Assembly (NCBI GenBank): GCA_009712615.1
Contig: WASR01000016.1
Coordinates: 1-9,388 of the forward strand
Length of the DNA stretch: 9,388 nucleotides
Origin: Methanobacterium sp.
Lineage (GTDB): Archaea > Methanobacteriota > Methanobacteria > Methanobacteriales > Methanobacteriaceae
Direction of reading: 5' to 3'
The position numbers and the translations under genes were made by a program. Below the pieces are notes generated by a model that ran no database searches, was not told the DNA's origin, and worked only from the letters and a program-made list of their open reading frames with translations. Positions 1 to 5,869 of the stretch are shown here, piece after piece. The stretch's first letter is position 1; every line of letters begins with the position of its first letter.

Positions 1-324
1 ACGACTGCCGATGGCCTGATTCGGTCGGACGCGCAGTTTCCGACAATAAGCCGGCTACGTTCTTGTGGATTTCGTGGCTCAATAACCCACCCCGCACGAT
101 CATTGTGTCGCTTCGCCCTGCTCGTCACCGAACAGAACGCAACACTCGCTACCAGGCTGGGCGTTCCCCCTTTACCTGGGTTGGTCTTGCACCAACTGGA
201 ACGCGCCAGCTTGCCTGACGCACCACCTGTCCCACTTAGGGCGGCAGAGGTTCAGGTTGCCCGGCCGGTGACGGCTTCGGGGCGGCGATCAACGGACAGT
301 CGCAGCGTGATCTTAACCGAACCG
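1..324. other. Left-edge stretch without a convincing gene
   Basis: No reading frame here is well supported. A minus-strand ATG at 101-103 opens a frame that stays open to the window edge (34 residues, beginning MIVRGGLLSHEIHKN), but its ribosome site is weak and it may be chance. A small stem GTTGGT/ACCAAC with a 5-nt loop lies at 180-196. A plus-strand open frame beginning at 103 runs antisense into the 141-residue gene and looks like a shadow. This may be chromosomal flank or decayed DNA. Confidence 0.4.
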
Positions 325-750
325 TCAAGGTCGAATGCGTTTCGCCTCCGCCGCGCTTCGGGTCGCGTCGAACCCTTCGGTGTCTTCGCTAAACGTGACG
401 AACCCAAGTTCCGAAAGAGCGCATCGAATAGCGCTGGTGAGCGGCGCTCCGATGACCTTTAGGGCCGTGTAAGGCGTTTTCGTCGAGTAGGGACCATGAT
501 GAAGGTCGATGTCGTCCAGATACGCGAGAAAGCATCCCTCTGCACCACGGCTCTCGTAGCATGGCATCCCCGTCACGCCAGTTAGGTGGGACTGGCCCGG
601 AGAGTCCGCCCAAATCGACTGAATCACGGGATCGTTTACCGAACTCATCACGATCCATACTGGTTGGTCGCGCCAGATCTCCTTCAGCCGCTCTCCGAAG
701 TTGGGATCGAGCACGATAAGTACTCGGCGAGTGAGATCGGGGGCATCCAT
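325..750 (-). CDS. Uncharacterised 141-residue protein
   Basis: The frame starts at ATG 748-750, with an AGGA about 8 nt upstream, and ends in TGA at 325-327. The protein is soluble-looking, with no signal peptide or membrane segment. The N-terminus (MDAPDLTRRVLIVLDPNFGE, then PVWIVMS) reads like alternating beta strands and helices of a small alpha/beta fold. The motif YLDDIDLHHGPYS near residues 77-89 stands out and would be the first stretch to compare with homologues. I do not recognise a named family. It lies downstream of the integrase on the same strand, about 115 bases away, and could be a host gene flanking an element or element cargo. Composition and start signal suggest a real gene. 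Confidence 0.7.
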   Translation of the reverse strand: MDAPDLTRRVLIVLDPNFGERLKEIWRDQPVWIVMSSVNDPVIQSIWADSPGQSHLTGVTGMPCYESRGAEGCFLAYLDDIDLHHGPYSTKTPYTALKVIGAPLTSAIRCALSELGFVTFSEDTEGFDATRSAAEAKRIRP

Positions 751-864
751 GCATTCATCCTACCGAAGGCTTATGGCCGGTGGAATGGCGGCTGATAGAT
801 AATATGTCCGCTGCCGCGTCGCCCGGCCGCGGAGGCCCCGGCTGGTCTATTCAGATCGACTTGG

Positions 865-2412
865 CTATTCAACTTCGTACCGGGGGTGTTTCCCGATTTC
901 CTGCGCCAATATCCTCGGGGTCACATCGCCATAGGTATCGCCCGTCGTACGCGGCTTGTGCCCCTGTATGGCGTCGAGAATCCGAGGGATCATCCCCACT
1001 TCCATGCCGACCGTCTTGAAGCGATGCCGCCAACCGTGATTAGGCGCCACGTTGGGATCAGTTACCACCGGGCGGACAAACTCCGTCACTTGATTCTTAG
1101 CGATTCGCCAAGGACCACGAATGCTGCCGTCCGGAGCCGGGGTCAAGAAGAGATGACCGGGCGCGCAGGAAGCCACAAATTCCGGAAAACCCAACTCGAC
1201 AAGCTGGTCGTGCAACACGACGTCACGGGCCTCACTATTCTTCACCGTGCCCGCTTCCGGCGTGATGCTCATCATCCAAATATCACCCACCCGTCGCATA
1301 TCTTCCTTGCGTAGTTGCACCATTTCGCCGATGCGGGCGCCTGTGAAGGCACATAGCCAAGGCGTTCACCACCCCCTTGCCGCAGCCACGTTCCGGTGCT
1401 CTCTACCCGGCTTATAGGCCCAAGCAGCCCTAAGCAGCGCCCCGGCCTCTTCGTCCGTGAAACCCTTCGGACGCAGCTTAGGCTTCTTGCCCAGTTTGAT
1501 TGTGACACCGGTGGCAGGGTTCGTCTCCTTACGGCGGCTGCCCCCCATGCGACCATTGGCGACCGCCCAGCCAAAGACCGATTTCAGACCGGTCAAATCG
1601 CTATCCTTCACCGTCTTGGCTGAAATGGGCTTGCCGGTCCTCGGGTTGATTTCGGCAAGGCGATAATCCTTGAACGCAATCACGTCATCCGCCGTCACCC
1701 GACTCGCGTCATCATGCCCAAGGAAGGCGACGAACTTGGAAATGGCGTTGCTGTAGCTTTCATAGGTCGCTGGCTTGGTCCCAGCCGCGTTAGCTTCTTT
1801 CCACCAGTCTTCTACCAATCCCGTCAGGGTCCATTTGACTGACACCTTCTCCGTCCACGCCGGGAAACGGTTGGCATCCGGATCGGGCTGGTAATAACCC
1901 TCGGCGTTCCGCTTGAGCAACTGGGCAACTTGCTGATGGGTCTTCGCCAATTCGCTGATGAGTTTTGCCCGACTTTCGCCGTCCGTGCAGATGCCTTTTC
2001 GCAGTAACAGCGCATCCGCAATCGGCCCTGTCTGCACCTCTTCACCGTCTGCCCCTCGTACTCGGGAGGCATGAAGAGCAGCCTCCCAGACAGCGGAATC
2101 CCCTGGATCTTCCTGCGTTCTATCCAGAATTGCGCGGTATTCTTCACCGGCAAGGGCCACTATCTGCTTGTAGGTCAGCGGCTCAGGCTGGGACAGGGAG
2201 TTTGGCTCGGAGCGAAGCGCTTTCCACTTCAACTCGATTTCAGCCGCCACTACGGCATGGCGGATCTTCGCCTCGGCCACGTCCTTGGTCTTAAGCGTCC
2301 GAGTCACTTCCCGCTTCCCCACGACGGAACGGAGATCTTCGGGGACGACCTTACGGAACCAGTAGACGCCCGTTTTGGGATGCTTGAAAGGACGGCTCAT
2401 CGCTAGGACCAT
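865..2412 (-). pseudogene. int: Tyrosine recombinase (phage-type integrase), interrupted by an in-frame TGA
   Basis: A site-specific recombinase of about 515 codons, the usual length for integrases with this N-terminus. Residues about 5-65 (MSRPFKHPKTGVYWFRKVVP onward) match the DUF6538-type domain. Residues about 190-310 are the helical core-binding domain. The catalytic domain follows with a complete set: R360 in TGARIGE, K391 in GTVKN, H459 and R462 in HGWRHRF, H485 in GHKP and Y494 in TYGDV. A TGA at 1366-1368 (codon 349) splits it; both halves are in the same frame, so this is a stop, not a frameshift. The stop sits between ARGW and TPWLCAFTGAR, where relatives have about one residue fewer, so a small in-frame insertion is possible. 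Translation ending there would lose every catalytic residue. ATG 2412 or 2400 could start it; neither has a strong ribosome site. Family assignment is firm, inactivity is inferred. Confidence 0.85.
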
Positions 2413-2469
2413 TTGCGTCACCCGCTTGTAGCACCACGGGGTCAAATAGCCTATGATTTTGAAGGAGTT

Positions 2470-2498
2470 ATTCTCTTTCAGGGACTTAGAAAGAGAAT
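2470..2498. repeat. Perfect 10-bp hairpin in the integrase leader
   Basis: ATTCTCTTTC (2470-2479) and GAAAGAGAAT (2489-2498) are exact inverted copies around a 9-nt loop. No T-run follows, so it is not a standard terminator. It abuts the tRNA-3'-end-like segment and could be a recombinase-binding inverted repeat or an RNA hairpin in the integrase leader. Confidence 0.6.
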
Positions 2499-2513
2499 GG
2501 TGCCCAGGGGCGG
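2498..2513 (-). other. Sequence resembling a tRNA 3' end, possible attachment-site trace
   Basis: On the minus strand this reads CCGCCCCTGGGCACCA: five bases as for the 3' side of a T stem, seven as for an acceptor strand, a discriminator A and CCA. The rest of a tRNA (T loop GTTCGAA and beyond) is missing upstream. Integrases often lie just downstream of a tRNA 3' end in the same direction, as here, 86 bp from ATG 2412. A 16-bp match to a generic tRNA end could be chance, and no second copy is seen in the window. Confidence 0.35.
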
Positions 2514-2525
2514 GCTACACAAATC

Positions 2526-2531
2526 ATTATA
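2526..2531 (-). promoter_or_regulatory. Putative -10 box of the integrase promoter
   Basis: The minus strand reads TATAAT exactly. At 17 bp upstream is only CACATT (2549-2554), a poor -35 that overlaps the left arm of the 12-bp inverted repeat. Transcription would start near 2519 and give a leader of about 105 nt before ATG 2412. The weak -35 suggests activation or tight regulation; this is inferred. Confidence 0.4.
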
Positions 2532-2551
2532 TATCAACGACTTATTGGAAT

Positions 2552-2607
2552 GTGGGACACATTATCTTCCGTCATAATCCTTAGGTTTGCGAAGGAATGT
2601 GTCCCAC
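2552..2607. repeat. Perfect 12-bp inverted repeat upstream of the integrase
   Basis: GTGGGACACATT (2552-2563) pairs exactly with AATGTGTCCCAC (2596-2607), with 32 nt between; CTTC/GAAG just inside extends it imperfectly. The left arm overlaps the -35 position of the putative integrase promoter. Likely roles are an integrase arm site, an excisionase or repressor operator, or a long stem in RNA. Confidence 0.6.
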
Positions 2608-2651
2608 CATCTAGGCGTCCTCCCCCGTCCACCTGACCCTCCCGGAGGCCG

Positions 2652-2825
2652 TCAGAGGCTGCCGGCCGCGTTCCGCAGCGCTTCGTCTCGTTCGTCCCAG
2701 CCAAGGACGCTCCATTGATTGTATTCGTCGGCCTGAGCATTCCAGTCCCGAACAGCCCTGTCCACGAACGGCCGGAGTTCATCGGTTACCGTCTCAAGCC
2801 ACAGGGCGTGGTTCACGTCCGTCAT
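2652..2825 (-). CDS. Uncharacterised 57-residue protein
   Basis: ATG 2823-2825 is preceded by AGGTGAGG with about 6 nt spacing; a GTG at 2837 would add four residues but has no better signal. The product is acidic and tryptophan-rich (WLET, DWNAQADEYNQWSVLGWDE), with no signal peptide or membrane segment and no recognisable motif. It is the last gene of the minus-strand small-gene cluster, 8 nt beyond the stop of a 22-codon frame. Nothing after it is a strong terminator. Confidence 0.55.
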   Translation of the reverse strand: MTDVNHALWLETVTDELRPFVDRAVRDWNAQADEYNQWSVLGWDERDEALRNAAGSL

Positions 2826-2833
2826 GCCCACCC

Positions 2834-2902
2834 TCACCTTTCTCCGCGGTCAGGCTTCTTTACCTCGCGCTCACGCGCGGGCAAGCTCCCTCTCCACCGC
2901 AT
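2834..2902 (-). CDS. Possible 22-residue small protein
   Basis: ATG 2900-2902 follows AAGGGGAATTC with one intervening base. This 11-bp ribosome-site segment and spacing are identical to those of the 91-residue gene at 3388. The product is very basic and charged (MRWRGSLPARERE, ending RGER). It ends 8 nt before the start of the 57-residue gene and begins 10 nt after the preceding stop, so it may act as a translational coupling leader. Real initiation is likely; function is unknown. Confidence 0.35.
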   Translation of the reverse strand: MRWRGSLPAREREVKKPDRGER

Positions 2903-2912
2903 CGAATTCCCC

Positions 2913-3101
2913 TTAGATCTGCTTACTGATCTGAATTTGGAGGACAGGTGCTGTCACAGGACTACCCATTTTTTGAAGCAGCAGCACATTAACCCGCACT
3001 TCGATATCCAGGCTTACGGCAAGTTGAGTTAGCCGGTTAAATTCTGAAACGACCTCTTCAATTTAGCGAGCAAGGAGGGATTCGTTAATCTGATCGGACA
3101 T
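2913..3101 (-). pseudogene. 62-codon small gene with in-frame TAA at codon 13
   Basis: ATG 3099-3101 has a strong GGGGGAG ribosome site about 5 nt upstream, only 11 nt after the stop of the 91-residue gene. The frame reads MSDQINESLLAR, then TAA (3063-3065), then IEEVVSEFNRLTQLAVSLDI and on to a natural TAA at 2913. The downstream part is an amphipathic, coiled-coil-like stretch (VVSEFNRLTQLAVSLDIEV) whose composition fits coding DNA, so one CAA-to-TAA change (Q13) is the simplest explanation. No start with a good ribosome site lies after the stop. Function is unknown. Confidence 0.5.
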
Positions 3102-3112
3102 TTGGCTCCCCC

Positions 3113-3388
3113 TTATGTAAGCGTCTCACGGTATCGAAGGTATTCTCCGTACACGTCCATTTGTCGATGCGTGAGGGCGGCGGCGTGATCGATCACCACA
3201 TCTCGGCGCAGTCCCCGGATCGCGTCGGGGATGTCAAGATGGCAAGGCGGAACAATCTGTAAATCTTCGCGCCTCAAGTGTCTTGCGAGCGCCTTTGGAT
3301 AGTTAAGATACTGATTGCACCAGACGTATAGAGCATTTTGTGCAGCGGATTTCATCTGGTTGGTTGTTGTCCCCGATTGCCGCTCCAT
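3113..3388 (-). CDS. Uncharacterised 91-residue protein
   Basis: Starts at ATG 3386-3388 behind AAGGGG with good spacing. The product is a soluble, mixed-charge protein (MERQSGTTTNQMKSAAQNAL, later ALARHLRREDLQIVPPCHLD) ending in a basic, tyrosine-containing helix (QMDVYGEYLRYRETLT). I recognise no domain. It is the third gene of the minus-strand cluster, followed after 11 nt by the next start codon. It is probably cotranscribed from the ribbon-helix-helix promoter. Confidence 0.6.
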   Translation of the reverse strand: MERQSGTTTNQMKSAAQNALYVWCNQYLNYPKALARHLRREDLQIVPPCHLDIPDAIRGLRRDVVIDHAAALTHRQMDVYGEYLRYRETLT

Positions 3389-3417
3389 AGAATTCCCCTT
3401 CTTTCAGTAGGAGACAG

Positions 3418-3645
3418 TTATCCCAAAATCCGGATCGGCCTCCAGGGCGTCCAGGCCGCGCATCCACATTTCGACGTTTTCGTTCGCTGCCGCAGCAGAT
3501 CGGCAGCGATGGCATCGGTGCGCTCAATCAATTCGGCCATATCGCACTGCCCGCGATTTACCGCCTCTCGTTTGAGGGCAGCCAGCAACGAGCGCATCTC
3601 TGCGATGCGTCCGGCGTCGGTCTGTGGTGTAGCGGCGGTCATCAT
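3418..3645 (-). CDS. Uncharacterised 75-residue protein, probably frameshifted near its end
   Basis: The start (ATGATG at 3645-3640) overlaps the stop of the upstream regulator gene as ATGA, so translation is coupled. Residues 1 to about 53 look helical and natural (MRSLLAALKREAVNRGQCDM, AELIERTDAIAADLLRQR). The last 20 residues (CGCAAWTPWRPIRILG) are unlike the rest. In the -1 frame from the A-run at 3477-3480, the sequence reads NVEMWMRGLDALEADPDFGI and stops at 3404, close to the next gene's ribosome site. Loss of one A would explain this, giving an ancestral protein of about 79 residues. Sequencing error is an alternative. Confidence 0.55.
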   Translation of the reverse strand: MMTAATPQTDAGRIAEMRSLLAALKREAVNRGQCDMAELIERTDAIAADLLRQRTKTSKCGCAAWTPWRPIRILG

Positions 3646-3830
3646 TTATTGCCCTCAACCTTAGACAGCGCCTCCATTCCCGCCTCAATAAGCTGGCGGA
3701 TCGCCTCAGACTCGCTGTTGATCCGGTGCGCAAATCGCCACTCCCGAATCCTCTCCCGCAAGGTCGGCGGCAGAATCAGTTGGAATCTCTCAGTCTTCAA
3801 TTCGTTCCCCATGTCACGGTCGTACCGCAT
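3642..3830 (-). CDS. Ribbon-helix-helix (Arc/CopG-like) transcriptional regulator
   Basis: A 62-residue protein (56 if ATG 3812 is used; neither start has a clear ribosome site). Near residues 13-22 a short strand TERFQLILPP is followed by two helices, LRERIREWRFAH and SESEAIRQLIEAGMEAL. This is the one-strand, two-helix plan of ribbon-helix-helix repressors, which dimerise and read the major groove through the strand. It heads the minus-strand cluster and faces the plus-strand operon across a region filled with TATGTTG/CAACATA half sites, so autorepression and control of both directions are likely. The fold call is by pattern, the target inferred. An antitoxin role is possible, but no obvious toxin follows. 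Confidence 0.75.
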   Translation of the reverse strand: MRYDRDMGNELKTERFQLILPPTLRERIREWRFAHRINSESEAIRQLIEAGMEALSKVEGNK

Positions 3831-3844
3831 TTATGCGAAAACCA

Positions 3845-3910
3845 CAACATCATCAACATACACATATTAGTTATAGTGGTCAATATGTGTATGTTGTGTA
3901 ATATATGTTG
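3845..3910. promoter_or_regulatory. Operator cluster with a perfect 15-bp inverted repeat
   Basis: CAACATACACATATT (3854-3868) and AATATGTGTATGTTG (3882-3896) are exact inverted copies 13 nt apart. Extra half sites flank them: CAACAT at 3845-3850 and TATGTTG at 3904-3910. The arrangement is symmetrical and overlaps promoters pointing both ways, fitting cooperative binding of repressor dimers. The adjacent ribbon-helix-helix protein is the obvious candidate. Confidence 0.7.
3855..3883 (-). promoter_or_regulatory. Promoter of the regulator cluster
   Basis: On the minus strand TTGACC (3878-3883), 17 bp, TATGTT (3855-3860). The -10 lies inside the left arm of the 15-bp inverted repeat and the -35 covers its centre, so a bound repressor would block it. 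Transcription would start near 3848. Confidence 0.5.
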
Positions 3911-3936
3911 ACACCATCTTGGCAATGCACTACCCT
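3908..3936 (+). promoter_or_regulatory. Promoter of the eight-gene plus-strand operon
   Basis: A consensus TTGACA (3908-3913) with a 17-bp spacer to TACCCT (3931-3936), a weak -10. The -35 overlaps the outermost TATGTTG half site, so it could be repressed together with the divergent promoter. The start site would be about 20-25 nt before the first gene. Confidence 0.5.
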
Positions 3937-3965
3937 CTAATCCTGGAAACACAGAGGGGATCCAG

Positions 3966-4319
3966 ATGAACAGCCGGTTTAAAGTTCTCGGAATCAACGA
4001 TGATCGCGATTTCTGCGAATGCTGCGGAAAAGCTAATTTGCAATCAGTTGTCTGGATCGAAGATACCGAAACCGGAGACATCCGCCATTTCGGCAGCACT
4101 TGCGCCACAGCACCGGCTAAGGGTTTCGGCTTGGACCGCGAAATCAAGTCTGCCATCCGGAGCTACAAGGCACGACAGTCCGCTATCGGCGTGCGCGCTT
4201 TCATGCTGTACGCCAAAAAATACAACGGCCCCAGGGAGTTCGACGGTGTCGTTTCGCGCGCCCTAGATCTTGACCTTTTTGCTAAATGCTGCACCGAAGC
4301 GGCGACGATGATCCGTTGA
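3966..4319 (+). CDS. Putative zinc-binding small protein (117 residues)
   Basis: ATG 3966 follows GAGGGG with normal spacing. The N-terminal half carries CECCGK (C17, C19 and C20) and, after a strand-rich stretch (VVWIEDTETGDIRHFGST), a histidine and cysteine in RHFGSTCA, a layout suggesting one small zinc-ribbon site. The C-terminal half is basic and helical (LDREIKSAIRSYKARQ). I associate this CxCCG-(X)n-FGSxCA pattern with uncharacterised phage, plasmid and actinobacterial proteins, but know no function. Being first behind a repressible promoter suggests an early or immediate-response role, perhaps nucleic-acid binding. That is inference. Confidence 0.7.
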   Translation: MNSRFKVLGINDDRDFCECCGKANLQSVVWIEDTETGDIRHFGSTCATAPAKGFGLDREIKSAIRSYKARQSAIGVRAFMLYAKKYNGPREFDGVVSRALDLDLFAKCCTEAATMIR

Positions 4320-4331
4320 AGGAACTAAACC

Positions 4332-4580
4332 GTGAATTGGCAGGACAAGATCGGTATCTCGACATGCTACCCGGCCGGCGACGAGATGAGTGTGACGAAA
4401 TGGTCGCGCTGCTGGGGTTGGGAGATCGATACGGCCCCGAGCGCCGTCCTACAGATGGACGGCAGCCAAATCGTCGCTCTACCCGGTGGCGCATTACTTG
4501 CCAAGGGCGAGGCGCCAGATCGAGCAGTCGCGAAACGACAGGCCGAAGCTGCATGGGCAGTCCTCGCGGCGGCCCACTGA
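4332..4580 (+). CDS. Uncharacterised 82-residue protein (GTG start)
   Basis: GTG 4332 is preceded by AAGGA at about 9 nt, 12 nt after the previous stop; no ATG exists in the first 18 codons. The N-terminal half has several aromatic residues (MNWQDKIGIS, KWSRCWGWEI), the middle is strand-like (AVLQMDGSQIVALPGGALLA) and the end is an alanine-rich helix (AVAKRQAEAAWAVLAAAH). No known motif. Second gene of the operon; the next ribosome site starts right after its stop. The long overlapping frame in another phase is the upstream extension of the next gene, not a competitor. Confidence 0.6.
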   Translation: MNWQDKIGISTCYPAGDEMSVTKWSRCWGWEIDTAPSAVLQMDGSQIVALPGGALLAKGEAPDRAVAKRQAEAAWAVLAAAH

Positions 4581-4591
4581 GGGAGGCAGCA

Positions 4592-4936
4592 GTGAAGACC
4601 TACACCACGATTGCCGGCCAGAAATGGGTGAACGACCCCGACGGCGATTATCCCGCATGTATCTACCGCGATTTGGGTATGTCGGATTCCTCGGGCCATC
4701 CGATTCTCAGTCTCGTTGCCGATTGCAGCGGGGGCAACTCGTCGTCGGATGATGAACGGCGGGACGTTGTCGCCGCCATCACCGCTGCCCCGAAGATGCT
4801 TGCGGCGATCGAGATGAACCTGCGGCTGCTGGAACATGTCGCCGACCAATACGACCTTGACGAAGACGACCAGGCCAGCCTGGACACCGCGATTAAACAG
4901 TTTCGCAACGCGCTCGGCGACGCCACCGCAGAATAG
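4592..4936 (+). CDS. Phage-like protein with an AAPKMLAAIE segment (114 residues)
   Basis: GTG 4592 lies 5 nt after GGGAGG. The frame is open further upstream but has no start signal there, and the upstream part overlaps the previous gene. Residues 1-45 look beta-rich (KTYTTIAGQKWVNDPDGDYP), followed by an acidic serine/aspartate stretch and the helix AITAAPKMLAAIEMNLRLLE. The AAPxxLAALE-type segment recurs in many small uncharacterised phage proteins, which supports a phage origin but gives no activity. The C-terminus is an acidic helix (YDLDEDDQASLDTAIKQF). Confidence 0.65.
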   Translation: MKTYTTIAGQKWVNDPDGDYPACIYRDLGMSDSSGHPILSLVADCSGGNSSSDDERRDVVAAITAAPKMLAAIEMNLRLLEHVADQYDLDEDDQASLDTAIKQFRNALGDATAE

Positions 4937-4941
4937 GAGCC

Positions 4942-5073
4942 GTGAACATCGTGACCAACGCCGATTTCCAGCTACTGCACGACTGGTTCCGGCTGACCCC
5001 GCAGGGTCGGCGCCTTAACTGGCGCCGCCGCGCCTTGGCCGGTATTTTCCCGCGCACACCGTGTCGGCGCTGA
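4942..5073 (+). CDS. Small basic protein (43 residues)
   Basis: A short frame behind AGGAG. GTG 4942 has tight spacing and GTG 4951 (three codons on) wider spacing, so either may start it. The product begins VNIVTNADFQLLHDWFRLTP and ends in an arginine-rich tail (RRLNWRRRALAG, CRR). The net charge is strongly positive, suggesting contact with nucleic acid or membrane. It fills the gap between its neighbours exactly and its TGA overlaps the AAGGAG site of the next gene, which supports translation. Confidence 0.5.
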   Translation: MNIVTNADFQLLHDWFRLTPQGRRLNWRRRALAGIFPRTPCRR

Positions 5074-5085
5074 AGGAGCCCTGTC

Positions 5086-5286
5086 TTGATCGCCGCCTGC
5101 TACAGCATGGACATCTACTGCGACAACAAGGCCGCCCACCAGATCGGCGACTATATGGCGCAGTTTACCGGCGAGACATGGGGTGAGTGCGTTCGTCAGG
5201 CACGCGATGTCGGTTGGAGAATTGGGCGAGACCACCAGTCGGCTCTTTGCCCGCATTGTTCCGGCAAGAGCCGGAAAGCAGAATAG
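5086..5286 (+). CDS. Small cysteine-motif protein, possible zinc finger (66 residues, TTG start)
   Basis: TTG 5086 has AAGGAG 7 nt upstream; ATG 5107 is the alternative but has no ribosome site. Cysteines at positions 5, 12 and 35 are followed by CPHC near residues 55-58 and a basic tail. The CxxC end plus earlier cysteines resembles the small treble-clef or zinc-ribbon proteins common in phages, usually with a sequence like WGECVRQARDVGW between. Function is unknown. It shares the junction GCAGAATAGGAGC at its 3' end with the 114-residue gene upstream. Confidence 0.6.
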   Translation: MIAACYSMDIYCDNKAAHQIGDYMAQFTGETWGECVRQARDVGWRIGRDHQSALCPHCSGKSRKAE

Positions 5287-5296
5287 GAGCTACGCC

Positions 5297-5473
5297 ATGA
5301 CCCGAACCGAATTCAATCGGCGACGGATGTTCGAATTTGAAAGCGCCGTCCGTGCGCTGGCAGACAATGTCAACCGCGATCCGGATGAGATCGCTGCGAG
5401 TCTTCGCAAGCTCGCGGCGCAGTATGACGATCAGGATTTTCTGGCCGGGCCTGTGTGCCCGGGCGAACGCTGA
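5297..5473 (+). CDS. Uncharacterised 58-residue helical protein
   Basis: ATG 5297 follows TAGGAG by 7 nt; the open frame upstream has no start signal and belongs to the preceding gene's region. The product (MTRTEFNRRRMFEFESAVRA) is mostly helical and charged, with ALADNVNRDPDEIAASLRKL as the core. No recognised domain. It ends 16 nt before the next start. Confidence 0.55.
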   Translation: MTRTEFNRRRMFEFESAVRALADNVNRDPDEIAASLRKLAAQYDDQDFLAGPVCPGER

Positions 5474-5489
5474 CACGAGGGAGTCGCCA

Positions 5490-5855
5490 GTGTCCAGAAC
5501 CATCGAAGGCATTGTGGCCTGCCATAAAGCCGCCGACGCTCGACGCCGGGCCGGGCAGCCGGTCTGGGATCGGACCATCAACATCAAGGACATCCTGCAT
5601 CGCGACCGGACGAACGAGAGCGATGAGCACGCCATCGCGGTCGGCAAAGAGATTGCAGCGCTGATCCGGTCGAGGGTGCCGGCCGAGTGGCTCGATTTTG
5701 ATCACGTGGACTGCGAATACGATCTCATCGAGATCGTCGAGGCGCTGGAAGACCTGCGGCTAACGGATGACCAGCCCGCTGTCGAGGACCTAAACGGGCG
5801 TCTGAATGAACTCTATGATTGGGCCGATGCCAAGCGCGTCTGGCTCGGCATGTGA
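5490..5855 (+). CDS. Uncharacterised acidic 121-residue protein (GTG start)
   Basis: GTG 5490 is placed by GAGGGAG 6 nt upstream. The protein is helical and acidic, with a conserved-looking opening (SRTIEGIVACHKAADARRRA), then WDRTINIKDILHRDRT and an acidic C-terminal half (DHVDCEYDLIEIVEALEDL). I think similar sequences occur in alphaproteobacterial prophages, but know no activity. An acidic, compact protein in this setting could mimic DNA or bind a basic partner such as the neighbouring arginine-rich proteins; this is speculation. Confidence 0.6.
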   Translation: MSRTIEGIVACHKAADARRRAGQPVWDRTINIKDILHRDRTNESDEHAIAVGKEIAALIRSRVPAEWLDFDHVDCEYDLIEIVEALEDLRLTDDQPAVEDLNGRLNELYDWADAKRVWLGM

Positions 5856-5869
5856 CAGGGGGAATTACG

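Noticed and set aside
103..462. Plus-strand open frame of 119 codons
   Set aside because: It has no ribosome site and runs antisense into the end of the better-supported 141-residue gene; arginine/serine-rich composition is typical of a shadow frame.
2652..3830. Type II toxin-antitoxin pair with the ribbon-helix-helix protein as antitoxin
   Set aside because: The following genes show no RelE, MazF, PIN, HipA or Fic motif, so the toxin half cannot be supported.
4286..4591. Upstream extension of the 114-residue protein to 216 residues
   Set aside because: The extension overlaps two genes with good ribosome sites and reads as arginine-rich antiphase sequence; GGGAGG places the start at 4592.
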